Assembly: GCA_001751015.1 (NCBI GenBank) | Contig: MAXM01000065.1 | Span: 1 to 8,076 of the forward strand | Length of the DNA stretch: 8,076 nucleotides | Source of the DNA: Desulfobacterales bacterium C00003106 | GTDB taxonomy: Bacteria > Desulfobacterota > Desulfobacteria > Desulfobacterales > C00003106 | Direction: 5' to 3' | In this document: positions 1 to 6,332 of the stretch, piece after piece | Position numbering within the stretch: the stretch's first letter is position 1 | How the letters are laid out: each line of letters starts with the position of its first letter | Made by a program: the position numbers and the translations under genes | The notes under the pieces: model-generated | Databases searched by the model: none | Told to the model about the DNA's origin: nothing | The model's input: only the letters and a program-made list of their open reading frames with translations

Positions 1-78
1 GTGCATTACAGGGCTCAGGCTGTGTCCAACCGGGTGCCCGAAGATACCGTACAATTGCGGTCTAAGTCTGTCAGACAA
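1..78 (-). CDS. aroE: Shikimate dehydrogenase, N-terminal fragment (runs off left edge)
   Basis: Read on the minus strand from a TTG at 78, the 26 visible codons give MSDRLRPQLYGIFGHPVGHS followed by LSPVMH. The string YGIFGHPVGHSLSPVMH is the N-terminal shikimate-binding signature of AroE (G-x-P-x-x-H-S-x-S-P-x-x-H), which in the family includes the two serines that contact shikimate. AroE reduces 3-dehydroshikimate to shikimate with NADPH in the cytoplasmic chorismate pathway. The TTG start is chosen because a strong AAGGAGG ribosome-binding site lies at 85-91, six bases upstream; a TTG four bases earlier (82-80) runs into a stop at once. The signature sits only about ten residues from the start, which fits a stand-alone AroE rather than an AroD-AroE fusion. 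The gene diverges from the rest of the window. Only the fragment is seen, so catalytic Lys and NADP-domain features cannot be checked. Confidence 0.85.
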   Translation of the reverse strand, partial: MSDRLRPQLYGIFGHPVGHSLSPVMH

Positions 79-112
79 ACAAATCCTCCTTTGCTTGACC
101 CATAACTAACAC

Positions 113-130
113 CTAAATTGAGCGATTAGC
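113..130 (+). repeat. Partial copy of the dispersed GCGATTAGC repeat, left arm of an inverted pair
   Basis: CTAAATTGAGCGATTAGC at 113-130 matches the reverse complement of 251-268 at 17 of 18 positions. It also matches the beginning of the right-edge repeat (8028-8045) in direct orientation. Degenerate TTAGCG/TTTAGC words continue to about 152. The 113-130 and 251-268 arms form an inverted pair in the aroE/peptide intergenic region. The loop of about 120 bp is too long for a simple hairpin terminator. Confidence 0.7.
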
Positions 131-219
131 TGTTATTCATTAGCGTTTAGCTTTGAAAAATCAAGGTATTACGTTAATTAGAAGTTGCACCCAATCAGTG
201 AAAGTCTGTAATAGCAAAA

Positions 220-268
220 CATTCTATAATCATTAAACTAATAGCTAAAGGCTAATCGCTCAACTTAG
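220..268 (-). repeat. 49-bp dispersed repeat, left copy, inverted relative to 8028-8076
   Basis: The 49 bases match the reverse complement of 8028-8076 at 47 of 49 positions; the differences are at 226 and 235. The core is CTAATAGCTAAAGGCTAATCGCTCAA. The strand is assigned relative to the right-edge copy, which is called plus. It lies between the divergent aroE and peptide genes and encodes nothing visible. The right copy ends at the window boundary, so the repeat may be longer there; on the left copy no further match can be tested before position 220. Confidence 0.85.
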
Positions 269-269
269 C

Positions 270-275
270 TATAAT
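270..275 (+). promoter_or_regulatory. Possible -10 element for the peptide/PPDK-like genes
   Basis: A perfect TATAAT at 270-275 lies 67 bp upstream of the ATG at 343, just after the repeat. No convincing TTGACA-like hexamer is found 16-18 bp upstream, where the repeat core sits. In AT-rich intergenic DNA such hexamers are common, and a second TATAAT is present at 225-230. This is a weak call. Confidence 0.25.
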
Positions 276-342
276 AGAAAATTCCATTTTTCCCCAACCT
301 TGAACAGTGAACGTTCATCTTTTAAACCCGGAGGTTATTGAT

Positions 343-471
343 ATGTCTGACAAGATATCGCATGCAGAGGATTTGGACAAGCCCTTCAAAAAGAAAACCT
401 GGTGGACGAGACTTCTCGAACGTATGGAAAAGGGAGGTAAAGAGGCCCTTAAGAGCGGATGCGTTAGCTGA
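343..471 (+). CDS. 42-residue basic peptide of unknown function, with Trp-Trp and a C-terminal Gly-Cys-Val-Ser
   Basis: An ATG at 343 is preceded by GGAGG at 330-334 with 8-base spacing, the best ribosome-binding site on the plus strand of this region. The peptide begins MSDKISHAEDLDKPFKKKTW and ends with a run rich in Lys, Glu and Leu closing in GCVS. Visible parts are an acidic N-terminus (residues 1-12), a KKK-T-WW block (17-21), an amphipathic RLLERMEK stretch (23-30), a Gly-Gly pair (31-32) and a single Cys at 40, two residues from the C-terminus. It has no signal peptide or membrane segment. The PPDK-like gene follows after 92 bp on the same strand. I do not recognise a family. It could be a substrate or partner of the downstream phosphotransferase, a RiPP-like precursor, or an independent small protein. 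The start and ribosome-binding site are seen; any function is a guess. Confidence 0.6.
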   Translation: MSDKISHAEDLDKPFKKKTWWTRLLERMEKGGKEALKSGCVS

Positions 472-563
472 GGGACCAATACTAATGCTCCCAGGTAGGC
501 GAGCAATGATAAAAGGGGCCGGGCCAAGGGGAAATTTGATCTCTTGAACCCGTGAGAAGCATT

Positions 564-3500
564 ATGTTTAAAGAAAAAGGCTTTGCAGAGAACAAATTCG
601 CATCTGAGGCGCTCCGTCGAAACCTGGAGGAGACCGCCTATACACCCTCGATAGACGCGAACTACAGACCTCTTATCGACGTGATTGAGCCGTATCCCGG
701 TTTGCACAAACAGACTGAAGCTTTTCTGTATGAGCTGAACCACCCGCTGAAAAACTGGCGCTTCATTGTCACGGAGTTGAAGAAGTATGCCCTGAGAAAC
801 CTCTCGCTCTATGAAAAGTCGCCCCTTTGCCCTCAAGTCGTCATGATCATATGCGACACGTTCTTTGCGGCAATCGAATCTATCCAAGACCAGGACCAGC
901 GTCAAAATGCGGTCGAATATCTGCTTTTTTATCTGGAAAAGCTGGCCGCAAGCAAGAAAATACTGAGTTGCGCCGAAAAAGAGCTTATTCATTCCTTTGA
1001 GAGGCTCCTTTCTCTTTCCAGCGAACCCTTTTTCTGTGTTGTTACAAGTTTCTATCCCCTGCACCGCACAGGCAGACTCCTTTTGCAAAACGCGCCGGAG
1101 GGATTTCTGTTTTCCGCATTCAACGACCTTCTTGTCCGTTCCCTTGCAGGATGCTACAAGTACTGGTTGGAAGAAGAGGACCTTTTGGCATGGTTTATTG
1201 CAAAAAGAGCAACATCGATCCCTGATGAAAAAGTTAAAGAGATATTTCGACCCGTATCCCACGTCTATTTAAACGATCTCCTGGCGCGGCTTGATTACAC
1301 AGACAAGAACTTCAGTTCTTCCGAACGTCTCGAAAACCTGCTCAATCTCCCGACTTTTCAGCAGATTGTATGGAAATTCAGAGACCTCCCGAATCAAATA
1401 TCAAAGGAAGAAACAGAAAACAGACTTGCCGTCATTAACAGGCTTTTCATTCTTCTAAAGCTCATGGCCATCACAGGTCTTGCTTCCGTTCATGAGGAAG
1501 TGCTGCGCTGCATCAATGAATCGCTTGCCGGAATAATCGCCGATCAAAAGAGTGAAGACCCCGGCTTGTTGGTGGCCAGGACCTTTGAGATATTAAAAAA
1601 AAATATACACAGGTATCCCGAAACCGCGCTTCATACCATACAAAACATAGGCAGAGCGGTCTTTACGGGAAAAGAGAGCGATCTGGCGGATCTCTTTATT
1701 CGCCATACCATTTCTCTCGGCTTCCAGGGACCGGAGATCGGAAAGGGATCTCCTGACGCGCCGATGAGACCGAACCCGACCCAGGTTTTAAATATCCGGG
1801 TCTGGATGGACATCATTGAGAATGACCCCAAATGGTCCCGCAGGCTACTCTCTGCGCTTGTCATATATCTAAAACTCGAAGGGGTCGTAATCAAGGACAC
1901 CGACCTGTTCCAAAAGGATATAACTCGTTTTCTCAACAGCGACATCAAACCGGTCTATAATCTGGCGAAGCAACTTACAAAGCTTTTTCCCGTCTATTTC
2001 AACGAGATCGGCGCAGAAGGGGCGCTCAGAGACGTATCAACAGAGATCGATGAGGCTGTAAACCGGGGAGACGTCCTGATCCATTTCTTTAGAAAACAGT
2101 GCCATGTAGAAAGCAGCAATCTCCTGATCCATTTTGCGAAGGCGATCTTCAATTTCTGGCTTACCCGTAACAGGACATTCCTTGCTCCGTTCCTTCCTCC
2201 TGAGATGTACAAGCGTATTCCCACGTATGGTGTGTACGTAGACGGTGTTCACAAAATAGTCGGGGAGCTCTTTGAAAACGAAGGAATAACCAGGCCCGAA
2301 GACCTCCTGCGGCTTTCTCCCGCGCAGGCGAAAGAATTTGTGTCCGGACTCACTATAGGTGTGGACCGGGATCGCAGACGGGTCGGCCTGCTGGTCCGGT
2401 TATACCGCCTGTTGAATGAAAAATACAACCTGGCACACCAGGACATCAGGACCCATCTGAATATTGCAAAGAATAAGGGACTACCTTACATAAATATCCT
2501 TCAAAAGGCCATAGAACGCAAGGACGTATTAAACAAACTGCAGGGAATACTGGACTACCTCAAATCCCTGAAAAGGATAATTCTATCAGACGACCGCTCG
2601 GAAGGGGTTCAGTCCATATATCATAAACGCCATATCGCCGCGGATATTCCATCCATGTACGGAACATACTATGAAAGGAAGTTTGACGCGCTTGGCCTTA
2701 CCTTACGACTTGAAAATTATGCCAATCTCCTGTTCGAACAACTGATCAATTCAATCAACCTTCAGTTCATTACAAGAGACACATTCTTTAGGATCACTGA
2801 TATTATACACCTCTTTGTTCAGGCGCTCGAACTCGACGGGATAGCCTCCAACCGGCTTCAGCGCCACCTGAAACTCCTGACAAGGGCGCTTGAGGTGAGA
2901 AGGTTTACCTTTACACAGTATGTAGATATATTTCACGGGCTTGCAGATGCAGAGCAGGGCATTCTTACGACGTTTTACAGGAATATACATGAAGACAATA
3001 TCAAGATGATCCTGCAGCAGACCCCGAATGAGGCTATCCTGCCGAGATATCGCACACACGAGATAGAGCAGACCTCAAAGGAATGGACCTACAAGATATT
3101 CGAGATCTTTCTCCGGGACCTCGTAGCGAGCACGTTTGGATTTCAGTATCTTGACAATTTTATCAGCAGAATTATTCATTCTCTGAATGAACAGGCCGGG
3201 CAATTGTCAGCCGCCGACCTTGATACCTTGCTCAGCTATGACCCCGCCAGGGCTATTGTAAGCATTCACCACCCGCATCCTCTTGTCAATGATCAGATAT
3301 ATTTAGGGGATAAGGGATACAACCTGGTAAGATTGGCGGATCTTCTGATGCCTGTGCCGCCCGGCTTTATTATTACGACAGAGGTCTTTCGATGCCGCCG
3401 CATCATCAATCTGTTTCGCCACACACGTATTGACCTTGAGGAAAACATAAAACAGCATATAGCCAGGCTTGAAAAAGAGACAGGAAAAGAATTCGGCAAT

Positions 3501-4772
3501 CCGGAGAATCCGCTCCTTTTCTCTGTTCGAAGCGGGGCGGCCATCTCAATGCCCGGGATGATGGATACCTTCCTGAACGTAGGCATCAACGAAGAGATAG
3601 CAGAAGGGCTGATACAGAAAAGCGGCAAGGAATGGTTTGCATGGGATAACTACAGACGTTTTCTCCAGTCCTGGGGGATGTCGTTCGGGATCGACAGGGA
3701 GACGTTTCACGAACTGATGCTATCACACAAGGCGCTCCACAAGGTCGCTCAAAAGCGCAACTTTACCGCACGTCAGATGCGCGATCTGGCCATGAAATAC
3801 AAAGAAGCCGTGAACCAGGCCGGCGTAAAGCTTGCCCATGACCCAAAGGAACAATTGATGGAGTCGATCAACCAGGTCTTTCAATCGTGGCACTCTGCCA
3901 AGTCACGTGCCTATCGTGAGATCATGGGAATCTCGGACAACTGGGGGACAGCCGTTATTGTTCAAGAAATGGTATTTGGCAACCTGACGACCTCAGCAGG
4001 GTCAGGTGTCTTTTTTACGCACAACATCAACAAATCCGTGGACCGGATTATTCCATGGGGGGATTACACGACCGGGGGACAGGGGGAAGACGTGGTGGCC
4101 GGCCTTGTTCAGACGCAGCCGATTTCCATAGAACAGAAAAACGACCAGGGAAGGCTGCACGACGCGGCGCTGGAGGAGGGCTTTCCGAATGTGTTTCATA
4201 CGCTTCGTGAAGGGGCAAAAAAGCTGATATATGAAAGAAACTGGACTGCCCAGGAGATAGAATTCACGTTTGAGGCAAACAGGGCGGAAAAATGCTTCAT
4301 ATTGCAATCAAGGGACATGGTTATCGGAAAAAAGCAGACATTCCCCCGTTTTACGGTTACACCCTCCTTAAAGACCTCCCTGCTTGCAAAAGGTGTTGGC
4401 GTGTGCGGAGGGGCCTTGAGCGGAAAGGCTGTCTTTACCTTGAATGAGATCAAATGGTTCAGGCTCCATGAGCCACAAACTCGACTTGTCCTGATCCGCG
4501 CAGATACGGTTCCTGACGACATCAGAGAGATCTCCGCCGCAGACGGCCTTCTCACATCACGGGGAGGCGCGACATCACACGCCTCAATCGTTGCGCACCA
4601 TCTCGGGAAAACGTGTGTGGTCGGGTGCCGGAAACTTACGGCATGGAAGAATGAAAAACGGGCTACGATCAGCAATCATTCGATAGTAAGCGGGGACTTC
4701 CTTAGTATTGACGGAAAAGAAGGTTCAGTGTATTGTGGCAAGCATTCGATCACGGAACAGGATTTTTCGTAA
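564..4772 (+). CDS. PPDK-like phosphotransferase: large N-terminal region, ATP-binding and phosphohistidine domains, no PEP/pyruvate domain
   Basis: This 1402-residue cytoplasmic protein has two parts. Residues 1 to about 890 are helix-rich, without signal peptide, membrane segment or a domain I recognise. Residues about 896-1251 are a PPDK-type ATP-binding domain: GDKGYN (915-920), VPPGF (931-935), SVRSGAAISMPGMMDT (987-1002), FAWDNYRRF (1025-1033), QGEDVVAG (1173-1180) and EIEFTFE (1231-1237), close to pyruvate phosphate dikinase rather than PEP synthase. Residues about 1276-1391 are the swivelling domain, TSRGGATSHA (1331-1340), with catalytic His1339. By family knowledge ATP would phosphorylate this His. 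The protein stops there: the PEP/pyruvate TIM barrel is absent, as is most of the PPDK linker between LQSR and LAKG. It is therefore unlikely to be a complete PPDK. Rifampicin phosphotransferase shows that such enzymes can use other acceptors. The ATG at 564 has GAGAAG at 554-559; an in-frame GTG at 552 would add four residues. The acceptor is unknown. Confidence 0.9.
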   Translation: MFKEKGFAENKFASEALRRNLEETAYTPSIDANYRPLIDVIEPYPGLHKQTEAFLYELNHPLKNWRFIVTELKKYALRNLSLYEKSPLCPQVVMIICDTFFAAIESIQDQDQRQNAVEYLLFYLEKLAASKKILSCAEKELIHSFERLLSLSSEPFFCVVTSFYPLHRTGRLLLQNAPEGFLFSAFNDLLVRSLAGCYKYWLEEEDLLAWFIAKRATSIPDEKVKEIFRPVSHVYLNDLLARLDYTDKNFSSSERLENLLNLPTFQQIVWKFRDLPNQISKEETENRLAVINRLFILLKLMAITGLASVHEEVLRCINESLAGIIADQKSEDPGLLVARTFEILKKNIHRYPETALHTIQNIGRAVFTGKESDLADLFIRHTISLGFQGPEIGKGSPDAPMRPNPTQVLNIRVWMDIIENDPKWSRRLLSALVIYLKLEGVVIKDTDLFQKDITRFLNSDIKPVYNLAKQLTKLFPVYFNEIGAEGALRDVSTEIDEAVNRGDVLIHFFRKQCHVESSNLLIHFAKAIFNFWLTRNRTFLAPFLPPEMYKRIPTYGVYVDGVHKIVGELFENEGITRPEDLLRLSPAQAKEFVSGLTIGVDRDRRRVGLLVRLYRLLNEKYNLAHQDIRTHLNIAKNKGLPYINILQKAIERKDVLNKLQGILDYLKSLKRIILSDDRSEGVQSIYHKRHIAADIPSMYGTYYERKFDALGLTLRLENYANLLFEQLINSINLQFITRDTFFRITDIIHLFVQALELDGIASNRLQRHLKLLTRALEVRRFTFTQYVDIFHGLADAEQGILTTFYRNIHEDNIKMILQQTPNEAILPRYRTHEIEQTSKEWTYKIFEIFLRDLVASTFGFQYLDNFISRIIHSLNEQAGQLSAADLDTLLSYDPARAIVSIHHPHPLVNDQIYLGDKGYNLVRLADLLMPVPPGFIITTEVFRCRRIINLFRHTRIDLEENIKQHIARLEKETGKEFGNPENPLLFSVRSGAAISMPGMMDTFLNVGINEEIAEGLIQKSGKEWFAWDNYRRFLQSWGMSFGIDRETFHELMLSHKALHKVAQKRNFTARQMRDLAMKYKEAVNQAGVKLAHDPKEQLMESINQVFQSWHSAKSRAYREIMGISDNWGTAVIVQEMVFGNLTTSAGSGVFFTHNINKSVDRIIPWGDYTTGGQGEDVVAGLVQTQPISIEQKNDQGRLHDAALEEGFPNVFHTLREGAKKLIYERNWTAQEIEFTFEANRAEKCFILQSRDMVIGKKQTFPRFTVTPSLKTSLLAKGVGVCGGALSGKAVFTLNEIKWFRLHEPQTRLVLIRADTVPDDIREISAADGLLTSRGGATSHASIVAHHLGKTCVVGCRKLTAWKNEKRATISNHSIVSGDFLSIDGKEGSVYCGKHSITEQDFS

Positions 4773-4802
4773 TGGACTACTTGTGAAACGAAGTGAAGCC
4801 AA

Positions 4803-4960
4803 GGATCTGTCCACAAATAAGCTGTGCAAAATTGCGCAGGATTTTGGTCCGTATTCAAGTCGCATCAAAGGGCGCATACTTACTGTATGTAACCTTTGAT
4901 GCAACGCAGAAGACGGAGCAAAAGACAAGCAAGACGTACAGGTTAGTTGTGGACAGATCC
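4803..4960. repeat. 158-bp palindromic MITE-like element between the PPDK-like gene and gap
   Basis: Terminal inverted repeats at 4803-4820 and 4943-4960 match at 17 of 18 positions (GGATCTGTCCACAA plus NTAA). Further in, on the same dyad axis near 4882, are TCCGT 4848-4852 with ACGGA 4913-4917, GCATCAAAGG 4862-4871 with CCTTTGATGC 4893-4902, and CATAC 4875-4879 with GTATG 4885-4889. The whole segment can fold into one long imperfect hairpin. It contains no gene and no T-tract, so it is not a typical intrinsic terminator. Its size and terminal repeats suggest a non-autonomous mobile element, but I see no target-site duplication. Its right end stops 19 bp before the gap start codon, just upstream of that gene's ribosome-binding site. 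Confidence 0.65.
4862..4902. other. Central nested hairpin of the palindromic element
   Basis: A perfect 10-bp stem (4862-4871 with 4893-4902) encloses a second 5-bp stem (4875-4879 with 4885-4889) with a 5-base loop. If transcribed it would form a stable stem in the RNA between the PPDK-like and gap coding regions, where it could act as a processing or attenuation site. No U-run follows. Confidence 0.5.
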
Positions 4961-4979
4961 TAAGTTGCGGAGGGGTCAA

Positions 4980-6227
4980 ATGACTGAAAGTGAATTAAAG
5001 CTCGGGATCAATGGGTTGGGACGCATAGCCAAGTTGACTTTGTGGCACCATATAGGGCGAAAGTATTTTTCCGAAATCGTGGTCAACATAGGCCGCCAGG
5101 TGGGCACGAAGATAGAAGACGTGGCATGCTTTATTGAAAAGGATTCCACATACGGCTCGCTGCAGCAGTACCTGTACGGGTACAAGAGCAAGCGTCTTAT
5201 TGAAAACCTGGATGAAAAAAGCGGTTCAATGACCATTGACGGCATTCCGTTAAAGATATTGCGAAAGGTTCGCAATCCCAAGGAGATCCCGTGGAGGGAG
5301 AACGGCGTTGAATTGGTGATCGACGCAACCGGTCAATTCGCCGATCCAGCGGTTCCCGCAGATGCCCCTCGTGGTTCAATACGCGGGCATCTTGAGGCAG
5401 GCGCCCGCAAGGTGATTCATTCCGCTCCGTTCAAGATCAAGGACAAATCAGCCGAAATGCCGGCCGATACTGTTACTACGGTGATGGGAATCAACGAGGA
5501 CGACTACGATCCCTCGCGTCATGTTCTTATTTCAAATGCGTCATGCACCACTACCTGTCTTGCGTTCATGATCAAGCCGCTTCTTGATGCCTTTGGTCTG
5601 GAGAGCATGTTGACCGCCTCGATGGTCACAGTTCATGCTGCAACAGGTTCACAGCAGGTACTTGACCGGTCTCCAAAGACCGGCGCAACCGACTTGAGAA
5701 AAAACCGGAGCGTGTTCAATAATATTATACTTACTACGACAGGCGCTGCTAAAACACTTTCTCATGTCATACCCGAGATGCGGCAAATAGGATTCATCGC
5801 AGAATCAGTTCGTGTTCCGGTAAGTACGGGCTCGATGATCATGCTGGTTGTTGATCTCCATGATGAAACCGAAGGCCGGATTACCCGCAACCGGATAAAT
5901 GAGATATACAAAGATGCGGCGGCCAGGGAAAAACGCGGATACCTGATGTTTACAGAGGAACAAAATGTCTCTTCCGATATCATAGGCTACCCTCTGGCCG
6001 CAACGATTATCGAAGGAACTGAAACGCACACCAGAACTGCAAATCTCAGTTTTGACCTTAGCAGGATACAAGGGCTTTCAAAGGCTGTTGTCTCACAGAT
6101 TGCCCAGCCGATTGTGCGCATACCCATTACAAAGGTGGTAGTATATGGATGGTATGACAATGAAATGGGGAGCTATACGGCTATGTTAGGCGACCAGGCC
6201 GTACGGGTAGCGGATTTTGGATTATAG
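4980..6227 (+). CDS. gap: Glyceraldehyde-3-phosphate dehydrogenase, long divergent form
   Basis: The 415-residue product carries the phosphorylating GAPDH plan: a Rossmann loop GINGLGRIAK (9-18), SNASCTTTCLA (185-195) with catalytic Cys189, His219 in VHAATGSQ, TTTGAAK (252-258), VRVP (277-280) and YDNEMGSYT (392-400). The enzyme interconverts glyceraldehyde 3-phosphate and 1,3-bisphosphoglycerate in glycolysis or gluconeogenesis. It is about 80 residues longer than the usual 330-340, with extra sequence near 122-135 and about 345-385. The Asn of CTTNC is Thr, the Cys-His spacing is 30 rather than 27, and the Asp usual in HSYTND is Ser. By motif alignment the Asp that binds the NAD ribose is replaced by Gly38-Arg39, which suggests NADP use (inference). 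The ATG at 4980 follows GGAGGGG at 4969-4975. An in-frame TTG at 4947 lies inside the palindromic repeat and lacks a suitable ribosome-binding site. Confidence 0.9.
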   Translation: MTESELKLGINGLGRIAKLTLWHHIGRKYFSEIVVNIGRQVGTKIEDVACFIEKDSTYGSLQQYLYGYKSKRLIENLDEKSGSMTIDGIPLKILRKVRNPKEIPWRENGVELVIDATGQFADPAVPADAPRGSIRGHLEAGARKVIHSAPFKIKDKSAEMPADTVTTVMGINEDDYDPSRHVLISNASCTTTCLAFMIKPLLDAFGLESMLTASMVTVHAATGSQQVLDRSPKTGATDLRKNRSVFNNIILTTTGAAKTLSHVIPEMRQIGFIAESVRVPVSTGSMIMLVVDLHDETEGRITRNRINEIYKDAAAREKRGYLMFTEEQNVSSDIIGYPLAATIIEGTETHTRTANLSFDLSRIQGLSKAVVSQIAQPIVRIPITKVVVYGWYDNEMGSYTAMLGDQAVRVADFGL

Positions 6228-6241
6228 TCAGTTGAATAGTT

Positions 6242-6297
6242 GATTGGACGAATGGTTGATTGGTTGCATGTTTACCCACTTGACTATTCGACCAATC
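6242..6297. repeat. Imperfect inverted repeat between gap and leuA
   Basis: GATTGGACGAAT (6242-6253) pairs with ATTCGACCAATC (6286-6297) at 11 of 12 positions. The surrounding bases are a degenerate run of TTGATTGG and TTGAC words (for example TTGATTGG at 6240-6247 and again at 6257-6264). This occupies most of the 105-bp gap between the gap stop and the leuA start. There is no T-tract after it, so a terminator role is unsupported. It may be another dispersed intergenic repeat. Confidence 0.45.
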
Positions 6298-6332
6298 CAC
6301 GACTTGACCAACTAAATGGGAGGCGTTTTCGC

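Noticed and set aside
113..268. CRISPR-like array from repeated TTAGC words
   Set aside because: There are no regular direct repeats with unique spacers and no cas genes. The words belong to an inverted, degenerate dispersed repeat.
338..547. Alternative 69-codon plus-strand frame starting at TTG 338
   Set aside because: It overlaps the peptide gene in another frame. The ribosome-binding site at 330-334 is well spaced for the ATG at 343 but too close (3 bases) for 338, and its product is low-complexity with no motif.
343..563. The small peptide as a Trp-attenuation leader for the PPDK-like gene
   Set aside because: Only two adjacent Trp codons occur, mid-peptide. No alternative hairpins with a T-tract are visible in 472-563, and the downstream gene is not a tryptophan gene.
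315..1262. 315-codon open frame on the minus strand
   Set aside because: It overlaps the peptide gene and the start of the PPDK-like gene, its composition looks like a reverse-frame shadow (many Cys, Phe and Arg, no motif), and its neighbours on the plus strand have better starts.
4196..4675. 159-codon minus-strand open frame under the swivelling domain
   Set aside because: It overlaps highly conserved PPDK motifs on the plus strand and has no motif or ribosome-binding site of its own.
4947..4979. Upstream TTG start for gap (11 extra residues)
   Set aside because: The TTG lies within the right arm of the palindromic repeat, and the strong ribosome-binding site sits immediately before the ATG at 4980.
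4773..4979. Missing PEP/pyruvate barrel displaced downstream by a frameshift or by repeat insertion
   Set aside because: All frames in 4773-4979 are short and none resembles the barrel. The stop at 4770-4772 precedes the palindrome by 30 bp, and gap starts immediately after it, so no barrel remnant is present here.
6240..6332. 31-residue N-terminal extension of leuA from TTG 6240
   Set aside because: The stretch is translated from degenerate inverted-repeat sequence, and GTG 6333 has its own ribosome-binding site and the family's usual start position.
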